Assembly (NCBI GenBank): GCA_015904055.1 | Contig: JABMDE010000085.1 | Coordinates: 6,091-21,741 of the forward strand | Direction of reading: 5' to 3' | Length of the DNA: 15,651 bases | Origin: Nitrospira sp. | GTDB lineage: Bacteria > Nitrospirota > Nitrospiria > Nitrospirales > Nitrospiraceae | Shown here: one piece after another, positions 1-6,461 of the stretch | Layout: each line of letters begins with the position of its first letter | Numbering within the stretch: position 1 is the first letter of the stretch | Translations under genes and position numbers: made by a program | The notes under the pieces: model-generated | What the model was told of the DNA's origin: nothing | The model's database searches: none | Seen by the model: the letters and a program-made list of their open reading frames with translations, nothing else

Positions 1-48
1 GTCACGCCATACCCGATTCCAGCTCCGACAGACGAGGTGCTACACTAA

Positions 49-600
49 ATGCCACTGGCAAGTGTCCCAAACTCATTGACACGTTCCGTGCTCTATACAA
101 GGGTACCTGAGAAAGATGTCCGCATTGAGCTGGAGAGCGCGTATCGTCAGATAAGGCAGAGCTATGAAGACCGTCGTGACTATGGGCGGGCGGGAACGTT
201 TTACTTTGGAGAAATGGAACAAAAGTGGAAGGAGACCGGTGGCTTCCTTGCCACGCTTTATCGGTTCAGTAGCAGTTATGGGCACAGTCCTGGCCGAGCC
301 GGCGTGATCTTGCTCATGCTGTTAATGCTGGATGCACTTCTCGTCTCGCTCTGTGGGATTAAACCTATAGATAAGGCTCCGTACTTGTTGGCTGATACCG
401 GCGAGAACGCAGGTGGAACATTCATTGAGACTTACTGGAATGCCTTGTGGTTTCATGTCCTAAGAGTAGTTACCTTTAACCCTCCTATTATTATCCCCCG
501 TCTTCCGGTTGGCGACATAGTCTCTTCTCTAATGCGCATTCTAATATCAGTACAGGTTGCTCTCTTTGCCCTGGCTGTGAATCGAAAGTTTAAGCGGTAG
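49..600 (+). CDS. Small membrane protein with two-helix channel-like C-terminal half (possibly a fragment of a pentapeptide-repeat membrane protein)
   Basis: The 183-residue product has a soluble N-terminal stretch carrying a YEDRRDYGRAGTFYFGEME segment (about residues 39-57), a hydrophobic helix at about 84-103, an extracytoplasmic loop, and a last helix at about 160-178 ending in a basic NRKFKR tail. From memory, the EDRRDY..AG.FYFGEME segment followed by helix, pore-like loop and helix is what closes the membrane-bound pentapeptide-repeat proteins, whose repeats lie upstream. Here no repeats precede it: the same frame has a stop at 46-48, immediately before this ATG, so the gene is either a stand-alone short version or the 3' part of a broken longer gene. 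The loop (VVTFNPPIII region) lacks a K+-type TxGYG filter, so ion conduction is not supported. The coding sequence is visibly more AT-rich than the mur and cstA genes, consistent with acquisition. It converges on the toxin remnant that follows. No function is assigned. Confidence 0.6.
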   Translation: MPLASVPNSLTRSVLYTRVPEKDVRIELESAYRQIRQSYEDRRDYGRAGTFYFGEMEQKWKETGGFLATLYRFSSSYGHSPGRAGVILLMLLMLDALLVSLCGIKPIDKAPYLLADTGENAGGTFIETYWNALWFHVLRVVTFNPPIIIPRLPVGDIVSSLMRILISVQVALFALAVNRKFKR

Positions 601-620
601 GCATTGTGGGCGAAGATATT

Positions 621-779
621 TCAGGCGATTGGTCGGACCTGAAGGACCATGACTGTGCTGGTCAATAACTCACCGTTCTTGATTCCCGCCCACCCCGCTT
701 GAGGGGCGGTCTGGACTTCATGCCCCTCAATTTCTCTAGCGAATCGGCGGTCGATGCATTCGTCGAGGAGGATTTTCAC
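621..779 (-). pseudogene. Truncated DUF5615 (PIN-like) toxin remnant
   Basis: A GTG start at 779-777 overlaps the stop of the DUF433 gene (GTGA overlap), the usual arrangement of DUF433-DUF5615 pairs. The first 40 codons read as a DUF5615 N terminus: VKILLDECIDRRFAR, then a GHEV segment and a GWAGIKNGELL motif. After codon 40 the frame degenerates and stops at 621, giving 52 residues where the family normally has roughly 110. A shifted frame just downstream (about 600-640, minus strand) still encodes PTNRLKYLRP, which resembles the C-terminal NRL..LRPL motif of the family. The pattern therefore looks like an internal deletion of the middle of the gene plus a frameshift. PIN-like toxins are presumed nucleases with several acidic residues; only the N-terminal D/E cluster (LLDE) remains, so the toxin is probably inactive. 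The family assignment is by eye. Confidence 0.6.
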
Positions 780-994
780 GAGGCCTTAGCGAGCATGCGG
801 GTCTTGGCTTCTTCCAGGAAGGCGATAATCTGATCTCGGCTGACAGTTGGGAAGCCTTGAAGAAAGTCGTCGATGGTTTCGCCCCCCTCTAAGTATTCGA
901 TCAACGTCTGGACGGGAACGCGGGTTCCTGTAAAGACGGGGGTGCCTCCAAGCACGTCCGGTGAGGAGGTGATGAGGGGTATTGTGGTAGCCAT
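776..994 (-). CDS. DUF433-family antitoxin-like protein
   Basis: The 72-residue protein has the DUF433 pattern: an N-terminal ITSSPDVLGGTPVFTGTRVP segment (residues 8-27), then VQTLIEYLEGGETIDDFLQGFP and a helical VSRDQIIAFLEEAK. This family is a small winged-helix/VapB-like fold that usually sits directly upstream of a DUF5615 PIN-like protein as a presumed type II toxin-antitoxin pair; the neighbour here fits but is broken. The ATG at 994 was chosen because the family starts about there. The frame stays open upstream to 1339, but that extension runs antisense through cstA and is a shadow. The start lies 66 bp from the divergent cstA start. No good ribosome site is seen. A weak TTGTAA-N17-TATCCT promoter-like pair in the minus direction would start transcription only a few bases before the ATG. 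The likely role is DNA-binding autoregulator or antitoxin, now possibly an orphan. Confidence 0.8.
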   Translation of the reverse strand: MATTIPLITSSPDVLGGTPVFTGTRVPVQTLIEYLEGGETIDDFLQGFPTVSRDQIIAFLEEAKTRMLAKAS

Positions 995-1060
995 GTTTAA
1001 CAAGGATAACGAGGCGAGAGTTGATTTACAAGCATCAGGCGGGTTGTTAGGATGCGCCGC

Positions 1061-3067
1061 ATGAAAGCGGCTGTGAATATACTCTGGATCTTGCTTTCCC
1101 TCCTCGGTGCGCTCGCGCTTGCCCACGTGACTGGTGCCATCAACCCAACTGAAAAAGTAAACGGCCTTTGGCTTGTTGTGGCGGCGGGGTGCATCTATGT
1201 CTTGGCCTATCGGTTCTATGGCCGGTGGCTCGCCAGGCAGGTTGTCGAACTTAATAACCAGCATGTCACGCCCGCCGTGCGGCTGAATGACGGTGTGAAT
1301 TTTCACCCCACCAACAAAGTGGTTCTGTTTGGCCATCATTTTGCCGCGATCGCGGGGGCTGGTCCGTTATTGGGACCGGTGCTGGCGGCACAGTTCGGGT
1401 TTCTCCCCGGCTTTCTTTGGCTCGTGATCGGTGCGGTGCTGGCGGGGGCGGTGCAGGACTTCATTATCCTCGTGGCCTCGATGCGGCGGAACGGACGATC
1501 GCTGCCTGAAATTGCGCATGATGAACTTGGGTCCGTCACCGGCACGGCGACGGCGGTGGCGGTGCTCTTTATCGTGGTGGTGGCATTGGCGGGATTGGGC
1601 TTCGCGGTGGTGAATGCGCTCTTTCACAATGCCTGGGGTACGTTCACGATTGCAATGACGATCCCCATCGGTTTTATGATGGGATTTTATCTCCAGAAGT
1701 TTCGCCCCGGCGCAGTGATGGAAGTGTCGATTCTTGGCGTGGTCCTGTTGATTGCTGCGGTGCTGTGTGGCCGTGTCGTCGCACAGTCGTCCTATGGCTG
1801 GTTCTTCGAGTTCGACAAGCCGGCGTTGGTGTGGTTGTTGGCTGGATACGGTTTTCTCGCGTCGGTGCTGCCAGGCTGGATGTTACTGGTGCCGCGCGGG
1901 TATCTCAGTACATTTATGAAACTTGGTGTGGTGTTTCTGCTCGGATTCGGCGTCATCCTCATGGCGCCGACAATTGAAATGCCGCGGGTCACGGCCTTTG
2001 CCAACGGAGGCGGGCCGATCATTCCAGGGACGCTCTTTCCGTTTCTCTTCATCACGATTGCCTGCGGGGCTGTGTCAGGCTTTCACTCGCTGGTGTCCTC
2101 CGGTACGACGCCGAAGATGATCGAGCAGGAGTCTCAGGCGGTGGTGGGCTATGCGGCGATGCTGTTGGAAAGTTTTGTCGGCGTGATGGCGTTGATCGCA
2201 GCGTCGGTGCTGATTCCTGGCGACTATCTGGCAATTAATACGACGTTGGGCGCCGAGGCTTTGACCGCGATGGGTTTTGCGCCGGCGCGAATTGCCGAGT
2301 TGTCACAGATGGTCGAGGTGGATGTGGCCGGGAGACCCGGCGGCGCTGTGTCCTTGGCCGTCGGCATGGCCTCGATCTTCGCGGCGCTACCAGGCATGGC
2401 CGGGCTGATGGCCTATTGGTATCAATTTGCCCTGGTGTTCGAGGCCCTCTTCATCCTTACGACAATCGATACAGGCACTCGCGTGGCGCGCTATCTTATT
2501 CAAGAAATGGCGGGGCGGGTCTATGCGCCCTTTCGCCGGATGAACTGGTGGCCTGGCGTGTTTCTGAGTAGCGGCCTGGTGGTCGGGGCCTGGGCCTATT
2601 TGATAGGGACGGGGAACATTTCGACGATCTGGCCGATGTTTGGCGCGGCAAACCAGTTACTGGGGACGTTGGCGCTTTGTATCGGAACGACGGTGTTGAT
2701 CAAGATGTGGAAGTCGTCCTATTTGTGGGTGACGGTGGTGCCGATGTTCTTTGTGGGGACGATTACATTGACCGGGTCCTACGAGATGTTCTGGATGTTT
2801 CTGAAGAAGGCCGGAACATTGGCTGCAGGACAGTCATTTCCGCTGTATCTGGATGCGGTATTAGTCGCAGCGGTGGCGATTCTGGGAATGCTTGTCTTGA
2901 GCGACAGTATGAGACAGTGGTATGGCTACCTGGTGCTGAAGAAGCCGTTTACGAGCAGTGAAGTGGTGGTGACGGCTGGAGGTGGATCGGCGGCGCGCGC
3001 GCAAACGGCGATTCGGCTTGATGAAGAGAAGGGGTTTAAGTTGCCGCATGGGACAGGGTGTTGCTGA
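1061..3067 (+). CDS. cstA: CstA-family carbon starvation / peptide-pyruvate transporter, copy 1
   Basis: The product is a highly hydrophobic polytopic inner-membrane protein of 668 residues, close to the E. coli CstA length. The N-terminal CstA domain shows the family signature: NDGVNFHPTNK, then FGHHFAAIAGAGPLLGPV, GAVLAGAVQDF and RRNGRSLPEIA. The C-terminal third has the further helices typical of the CstA 5TM extension. CstA and BtsT proteins import peptides or pyruvate with protons, mostly under carbon limitation; the exact substrate here is unknown. The ATG at 1061 was chosen because AGGA at 1049-1052 sits 8 bp upstream; an in-frame ATG at 1052 overlaps that site. The protein ends in GTGCC, a vicinal cysteine pair also present in copy 2. 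The small YbdD-type partner often found after cstA is absent; yajQ follows after 144 bp. Copy 2 at 8019-10025 is nearly identical in protein sequence. Confidence 0.93.
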   Translation: MKAAVNILWILLSLLGALALAHVTGAINPTEKVNGLWLVVAAGCIYVLAYRFYGRWLARQVVELNNQHVTPAVRLNDGVNFHPTNKVVLFGHHFAAIAGAGPLLGPVLAAQFGFLPGFLWLVIGAVLAGAVQDFIILVASMRRNGRSLPEIAHDELGSVTGTATAVAVLFIVVVALAGLGFAVVNALFHNAWGTFTIAMTIPIGFMMGFYLQKFRPGAVMEVSILGVVLLIAAVLCGRVVAQSSYGWFFEFDKPALVWLLAGYGFLASVLPGWMLLVPRGYLSTFMKLGVVFLLGFGVILMAPTIEMPRVTAFANGGGPIIPGTLFPFLFITIACGAVSGFHSLVSSGTTPKMIEQESQAVVGYAAMLLESFVGVMALIAASVLIPGDYLAINTTLGAEALTAMGFAPARIAELSQMVEVDVAGRPGGAVSLAVGMASIFAALPGMAGLMAYWYQFALVFEALFILTTIDTGTRVARYLIQEMAGRVYAPFRRMNWWPGVFLSSGLVVGAWAYLIGTGNISTIWPMFGAANQLLGTLALCIGTTVLIKMWKSSYLWVTVVPMFFVGTITLTGSYEMFWMFLKKAGTLAAGQSFPLYLDAVLVAAVAILGMLVLSDSMRQWYGYLVLKKPFTSSEVVVTAGGGSAARAQTAIRLDEEKGFKLPHGTGCC

Positions 3068-3072
3068 TGGCA

Positions 3073-3175
3073 GCATGGTCAATCTCCCTTGCTCGCGCCC
3101 CGAGCACACGGGACAATCGAAATATGAATAATGGGCGGTGCTCGGTGCATGCGCGCAGTGGGAGATCGACCATGC
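3073..3175. repeat. Nested inverted repeat in the cstA-yajQ intergenic region, copy 1
   Basis: The arms 3073-3088 (GCATGGTCAATCTCCC) and 3160-3175 pair at 15 of 16 positions. Inside them lies a second pair, CCGAGCAC (about 3100-3107) with GTGCTCGG (about 3138-3145), and GC-rich flanks that extend the outer stem imperfectly. The centre is an AT-rich loop (AATATGAATAAT). The element ends about 25 bp before the yajQ ribosome site. It is not followed by a T-run, so it is not a classical intrinsic terminator. It may be a structured leader, an attenuator or a protein-binding palindrome. The equivalent element recurs at 10031-10134. Confidence 0.6.
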
Positions 3176-3211
3176 CGCCCTGCTTATGTAAGGGAGAAGA
3201 AGGAGGGAATC

Positions 3212-3709
3212 GTGGCTGATCAGTTTTCGTTTGATGTGGTATCGGAAGTGAACATGCAGGAGCTGAAGAATGCGTTAGATCAAGCGACGAAGGAGATCAA
3301 GCAGCGCTTCGACTTCAAGGACTCAAAGACGGAGATCACACTGAAGGAAAAAGAGAAGGAGTTGGTGGTGGTGTCGGATGACGATTATAAGCTGAATGCG
3401 GTGCAGGAGATCATCAAGAACAAATGCGTGAAGCGTGGGGTATCGCTGAAAGCGTTCGACTACGGGGCTGTGGAGCCGGCCTTAAGTGGAACCGTGCGGC
3501 AGACGGCGAAGATTCAGAGCGGGCTTGCGTCAGACAAGGCCAAAGAGATTACGAAGGCGATCAAGGAATCAAAATTGAAGGTGCAGGGGCAAATTCAGGG
3601 CGAACAGGTGCGGGTATTGAGTAAGAGTAAAGACGATTTACAGGGAGCGATTGCCTTTCTCAAAGGCAAAGATTTCGGCATCGATCTGCAATTTACCAAC
3701 TATCGATAG
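3212..3709 (+). CDS. yajQ: YajQ-family nucleotide / cyclic-di-GMP-binding protein, copy 1
   Basis: The product has 165 residues, the normal length of the UPF0234/YajQ family (about 163). Typical segments are the N-terminal FSFDVVSEVNMQELKNALDQ, then KEIKQRFDFKDSK, a K/E-rich strand, and the C-terminal VRVLSKSKDDLQ and DFGIDLQFTNYR. The fold is two RNP-like alpha/beta domains. Family members are cytoplasmic nucleic-acid or nucleotide binders, and the Xanthomonas homologue was reported as a c-di-GMP receptor. Binding has not been shown for this protein. The GTG at 3212 was chosen because AGGAGG at 3201-3206 lies 5 bp upstream; the longer in-frame start at 3131 would translate the inverted repeat and lacks such a site. 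It probably belongs to a transcription unit with cstA and the following lipoprotein gene. Confidence 0.92.
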   Translation: MADQFSFDVVSEVNMQELKNALDQATKEIKQRFDFKDSKTEITLKEKEKELVVVSDDDYKLNAVQEIIKNKCVKRGVSLKAFDYGAVEPALSGTVRQTAKIQSGLASDKAKEITKAIKESKLKVQGQIQGEQVRVLSKSKDDLQGAIAFLKGKDFGIDLQFTNYR

Positions 3710-3771
3710 GGTTCGACGGCCGGGAACGCGCTCATTCGTCGGACTCCCTATTTGTTGCTCCGCCGGACTTT

Positions 3772-4911
3772 ATGAAAAGGCTCGTCGGCCTCCTGTTGCT
3801 TCTCGTTGGATTGACGCTGGTGGGCTGCAATCGCAGCGATCCGATCGTCGTCATTCAGCTTCATCCCAAGAATCCTGACATCATCTACGTCGCTACGAAC
3901 GACTATATCTATAAGACCCGTGACGGCGGCCAGACGTGGGGCAACCTTTCCAGGGGCATGAGCTATTCCCGTGTGATTGCCATGGCGATTGATCCGGCCT
4001 ATCCGGCCACGGTCTACGCAGGGACGAAGGGCGATGCAGTCTACAAGAGTCATGATGGCGGGCAGCGCTGGATGTCGATGCGTGCGGGATTGGATGATGT
4101 CACGATCACGTCGGTCGTCAATCAGTTCTTGTTCGACCCCGCAGACAGTCAGCACATTTTTCTTGCCGCGACGATGGGAGTGTTTGAAACAAAGAACGGT
4201 GGCGAGCAATGGACGAAACGAATGGAAGGAATGAAGGAAGTCTTGATGGTGGTGACAATCGGAATGGACCCGAACCGGTCTGCCGTTCTCTATGCGGGAA
4301 CCAGCGGCGGCGTATACAAATCGGTCGATGGTGCAGGCCATTGGGAGAAGGTCAATAACGGGCTGGTGCCGCCCCAGGAAATCGGTGTGACTCCGATGCA
4401 AATGGTATCGGCTGTAGCCGCCATTGCCAATGGCGGAGTGCTGATGCGGCCCTATGTCGTGTCGGAAATCCGTGATGCTCAGGGACAGACGTTGAAAGAG
4501 GTTCTCCCTCATGTGAGGCGGCGGGTCATCTCACCGGAGACTGCGCGAACCGTCACCGCGATTCTTGAAGGTGTCGTCACTGACGGCACGGGAGGGAAAG
4601 CGGCAATCGCCGGGTTTCGGGTGGCGGGGAAGACCGGGACTGCGCAAAAGATCGATCCACGTACAGGAAGGTATTCGGCGTCCCAGTTTGTCAGCTCATT
4701 CGTGGGGTATGTCCCGGCAAACAATCCCCGGTTGGCTATGATCGTCGTGATCGATGAGCCGCGAGGTGAGTCTTGGGGTGGGACCGTGGCGGCACCCGTC
4801 TTCAATCGTGTCGGTGAACAGGTGTTGAATTACCTGGGTGTGTCATCGAATGTCCCAGTCAAGCTTGCGATGGCATCCGATGGCATCGGGAAGACCGGGA
4901 TCGATTTCTAG
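3772..4911 (+). CDS. Chimeric ORF: propeller lipoprotein N-terminal part fused in frame to the FtsI C-terminal part
   Basis: Residues 1-200 match the lipoprotein encoded at 10728-11747: a signal peptide with lipobox LVGC (Cys19) and the first BNR/YCF48-type repeats (IYKTRDGGQTW, VYKSHDGGQRW, VFETKNGGEQW, VYKSVDGAGHW). At residue 201 (base 4374) the sequence switches to the end of FtsI: QEIGVTPMQ, then the KTGT box at residues 287-290, and the rest of the transpeptidase C terminus, ending 7 bp before murE. The SxxK and SxN motifs of FtsI are missing here and lie at 15222-15392 instead, so the product cannot be an active transpeptidase. The junction shows only a CC microhomology. The frame being open across it has a one-in-three chance. 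A product, if made, would be an exported lipoprotein with an incomplete propeller. This is either a real rearrangement or an assembly or library chimera. No ribosome site is clear before 3772. Confidence 0.85.
   Translation: MKRLVGLLLLLVGLTLVGCNRSDPIVVIQLHPKNPDIIYVATNDYIYKTRDGGQTWGNLSRGMSYSRVIAMAIDPAYPATVYAGTKGDAVYKSHDGGQRWMSMRAGLDDVTITSVVNQFLFDPADSQHIFLAATMGVFETKNGGEQWTKRMEGMKEVLMVVTIGMDPNRSAVLYAGTSGGVYKSVDGAGHWEKVNNGLVPPQEIGVTPMQMVSAVAAIANGGVLMRPYVVSEIRDAQGQTLKEVLPHVRRRVISPETARTVTAILEGVVTDGTGGKAAIAGFRVAGKTGTAQKIDPRTGRYSASQFVSSFVGYVPANNPRLAMIVVIDEPRGESWGGTVAAPVFNRVGEQVLNYLGVSSNVPVKLAMASDGIGKTGIDF
4374..4462 (+). repeat. 89-bp exact direct repeat, left copy (ftsI segment)
   Basis: These bases are identical to 15563-15651, the last 89 bases of the window. 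The left edge coincides exactly with the lipoprotein/ftsI junction, so the repeat is limited by the junction on one side and by the window end on the other. Both copies encode the same FtsI residues in the same frame. Confidence 0.95.
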
Positions 4912-4918
4912 CGAGACG

Positions 4919-6424
4919 ATGATGACGTTTGCGGCAATGCTTCAGGCGCTTACAGGACAGGTCGAGACGCTCGATCGTCGCGGCAATTTTGATATCTCGA
5001 TCAGTGCGATTACCGACGACTCTCGAGCGGTTCAAGCGGGGAGCGTTTTTGTGGCTGTCAAAGGCGAACAGGCGGATGGGCACACATTCATCCCCGTTGC
5101 GGTGAAAGGCGGCGTGGCAGCTGTCGTTATGCAGGAGCCCGCAATGGACTTGCCGATTCCATGCGCTCGGGTGGCGGATTCACGAAAAGCGCTCGGCCTG
5201 CTTGGAAATCATTTTTATGGAGAGCCATCATCGAAGATCCGGATGATCGGTGTCACCGGGACAAATGGAAAGACCACCACGACCTATGTGTGCAAGACGT
5301 TGTTGGAAGCGTTGGGTCGACGGGTTGGCTTGATCGGAACCGTGGCCTATCAGATCGGCAATGAAACGATCCCGGCCTCGCATACGACACCGGGTGCGCT
5401 GGAGTTGCAACAGTTGCTCGCCAAGATGGTGGCGGGCGGCTGCACGACGGCTGTAATGGAGGTGTCGTCTCACGCCCTTGCTCAGGACCGTATTAGCGGA
5501 TGTGAGTATGACGTGGCCGTTTTTTCAAATTTAACGCAGGACCATCTCGACTTTCATCGCACCATGGAGGAGTACTTTCTGGCGAAACTGCGCCTGTTCA
5601 CCGGACTCACCGGAACCAGCAAGCCGAACAAACGCGCCATCATCAATGTGGACGATCCTGCAGGAGACCGGATCAAGCAGCTGTGTCCGGCCCCGGTGTG
5701 GACCTATGGGTTGAACGCGAAAGCGGATTTGCGAGCCGAGCATGTCCGGCTATCGCTCGGAGGTACGACATTTACGGCGGTGACACCAGCCGGGTCCTTT
5801 TCAGTCGAGAGCCATTTGGTGGGTGAGCACAATGTCTATAATTTGTTGGCTGCGATCGGAGTAGCGCTTCATGAGGGGGCCACCCCGGATCAGGTTCGCC
5901 AGGCAGTGGCGCATGTCACGAATGTGCCGGGACGGTTCGAGCGTGTGATGGCAGGACAGGAATTTACCGTCGTTGTCGATTATGCCCACACGGAGGATGC
6001 GCTCGTCCGGCTGTTGACCGCCGCACAGGCGCTCAAGGCCGGACGCATCATCACTGTATTCGGCTGCGGGGGCGATCGCGATCGCGGGAAGAGGCCCAAA
6101 ATGGGAAGGGCGGCCGTGCAGTACAGCGACGTGGTGATTCTGACTTCCGACAACCCGCGGACCGAAGACCCGCTCTCGATTCTTCAGGACGTCGAGGCTG
6201 GCGTGGCTGAAGCTTTGAAGCAGCAATCGCAGGTGCTTTATCGAAAGGTCGCTGATCGGCGGGAGGCGATCAGTGAGGCGGTGCGAGAGGCTCGTTCCGG
6301 AGACATGGTGTTGATCGCCGGGAAAGGGCATGAGGATTACCAGATCATCGGCACAAAGAAATATCATTTCGACGACCGTGAAGTAGCACGTGAAGCCATT
6401 GAACGGCGTAAGACCTGTGCATGA
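4919..6424 (+). CDS. murE: UDP-N-acetylmuramoyl-tripeptide synthetase (MurE), probably meso-diaminopimelate-adding
   Basis: The cytoplasmic Mur ligase adds the third amino acid to UDP-MurNAc-L-Ala-D-Glu using ATP. The 501-residue length is normal. The N-terminal UMP-binding domain contains DDSRAVQAGSVFVAVKG. The ATP loop GVTGTNGKTTT is at residues 111-121. The central domain has the EVSSHAL and NLTQDHLDFH motifs and a lysine in EYFLAKLRLF, the likely carbamylated residue. The DNPR box at residues 411-414 is the signature of enzymes that select meso-diaminopimelate, so a DAP-type Gram-negative peptidoglycan is inferred. The ATG at 4919 (a second follows at 4922) starts 7 bp after the ftsI stop; a longer frame from 4838 overlaps ftsI and has no family support. 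The order ftsI-murE-murF is the usual dcw order. The gene appears intact and functional. Confidence 0.96.
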   Translation: MMTFAAMLQALTGQVETLDRRGNFDISISAITDDSRAVQAGSVFVAVKGEQADGHTFIPVAVKGGVAAVVMQEPAMDLPIPCARVADSRKALGLLGNHFYGEPSSKIRMIGVTGTNGKTTTTYVCKTLLEALGRRVGLIGTVAYQIGNETIPASHTTPGALELQQLLAKMVAGGCTTAVMEVSSHALAQDRISGCEYDVAVFSNLTQDHLDFHRTMEEYFLAKLRLFTGLTGTSKPNKRAIINVDDPAGDRIKQLCPAPVWTYGLNAKADLRAEHVRLSLGGTTFTAVTPAGSFSVESHLVGEHNVYNLLAAIGVALHEGATPDQVRQAVAHVTNVPGRFERVMAGQEFTVVVDYAHTEDALVRLLTAAQALKAGRIITVFGCGGDRDRGKRPKMGRAAVQYSDVVILTSDNPRTEDPLSILQDVEAGVAEALKQQSQVLYRKVADRREAISEAVREARSGDMVLIAGKGHEDYQIIGTKKYHFDDREVAREAIERRKTCA

Positions 6425-6461
6425 CCGAGGATAGGATTGCTTGATGCGGAGAAGAAGACCT

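Larger units (their letters stand above)
1046..4373 (+). repeat. Direct repeat, cassette copy 1 (cstA-yajQ-lipoprotein 5' part)
   Basis: This segment aligns end to end with 8004-11329 (offset 6958 at the left, 6956 at the right, so very few indels). Similarity begins at GTTAGGATGCGCC, just before cstA, and stops abruptly at 4373, inside the lipoprotein gene, where copy 1 switches to ftsI. Both coding and intergenic DNA are conserved. Differences in the coding parts are mostly synonymous: by eye about 22 of 671 CstA residues and 5 of 165 YajQ residues differ. The flanks are unrelated: DUF433 is upstream here, while a PilZ gene and 400 bp of spacer are upstream of copy 2. Confidence 0.9.

Noticed and set aside
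661..720. CCCC/GGGG hairpin near 692-706 as a terminator for the 49-600 gene
   Set aside because: Short stem, no T-run, and it lies inside the toxin remnant where it encodes the conserved QAGWAG region.
995..1339. N-terminal extension of the DUF433 frame on the minus strand
   Set aside because: It runs antisense through the start of cstA; the DUF433 family starts at about the ATG at 994.
3748..4512. Long minus-strand frame (254 codons) under the lipoprotein/ftsI fusion
   Set aside because: Antisense to convincing coding sequence; composition is His/Arg-rich and no motif is recognisable. A similar shadow is at 10704-11009.
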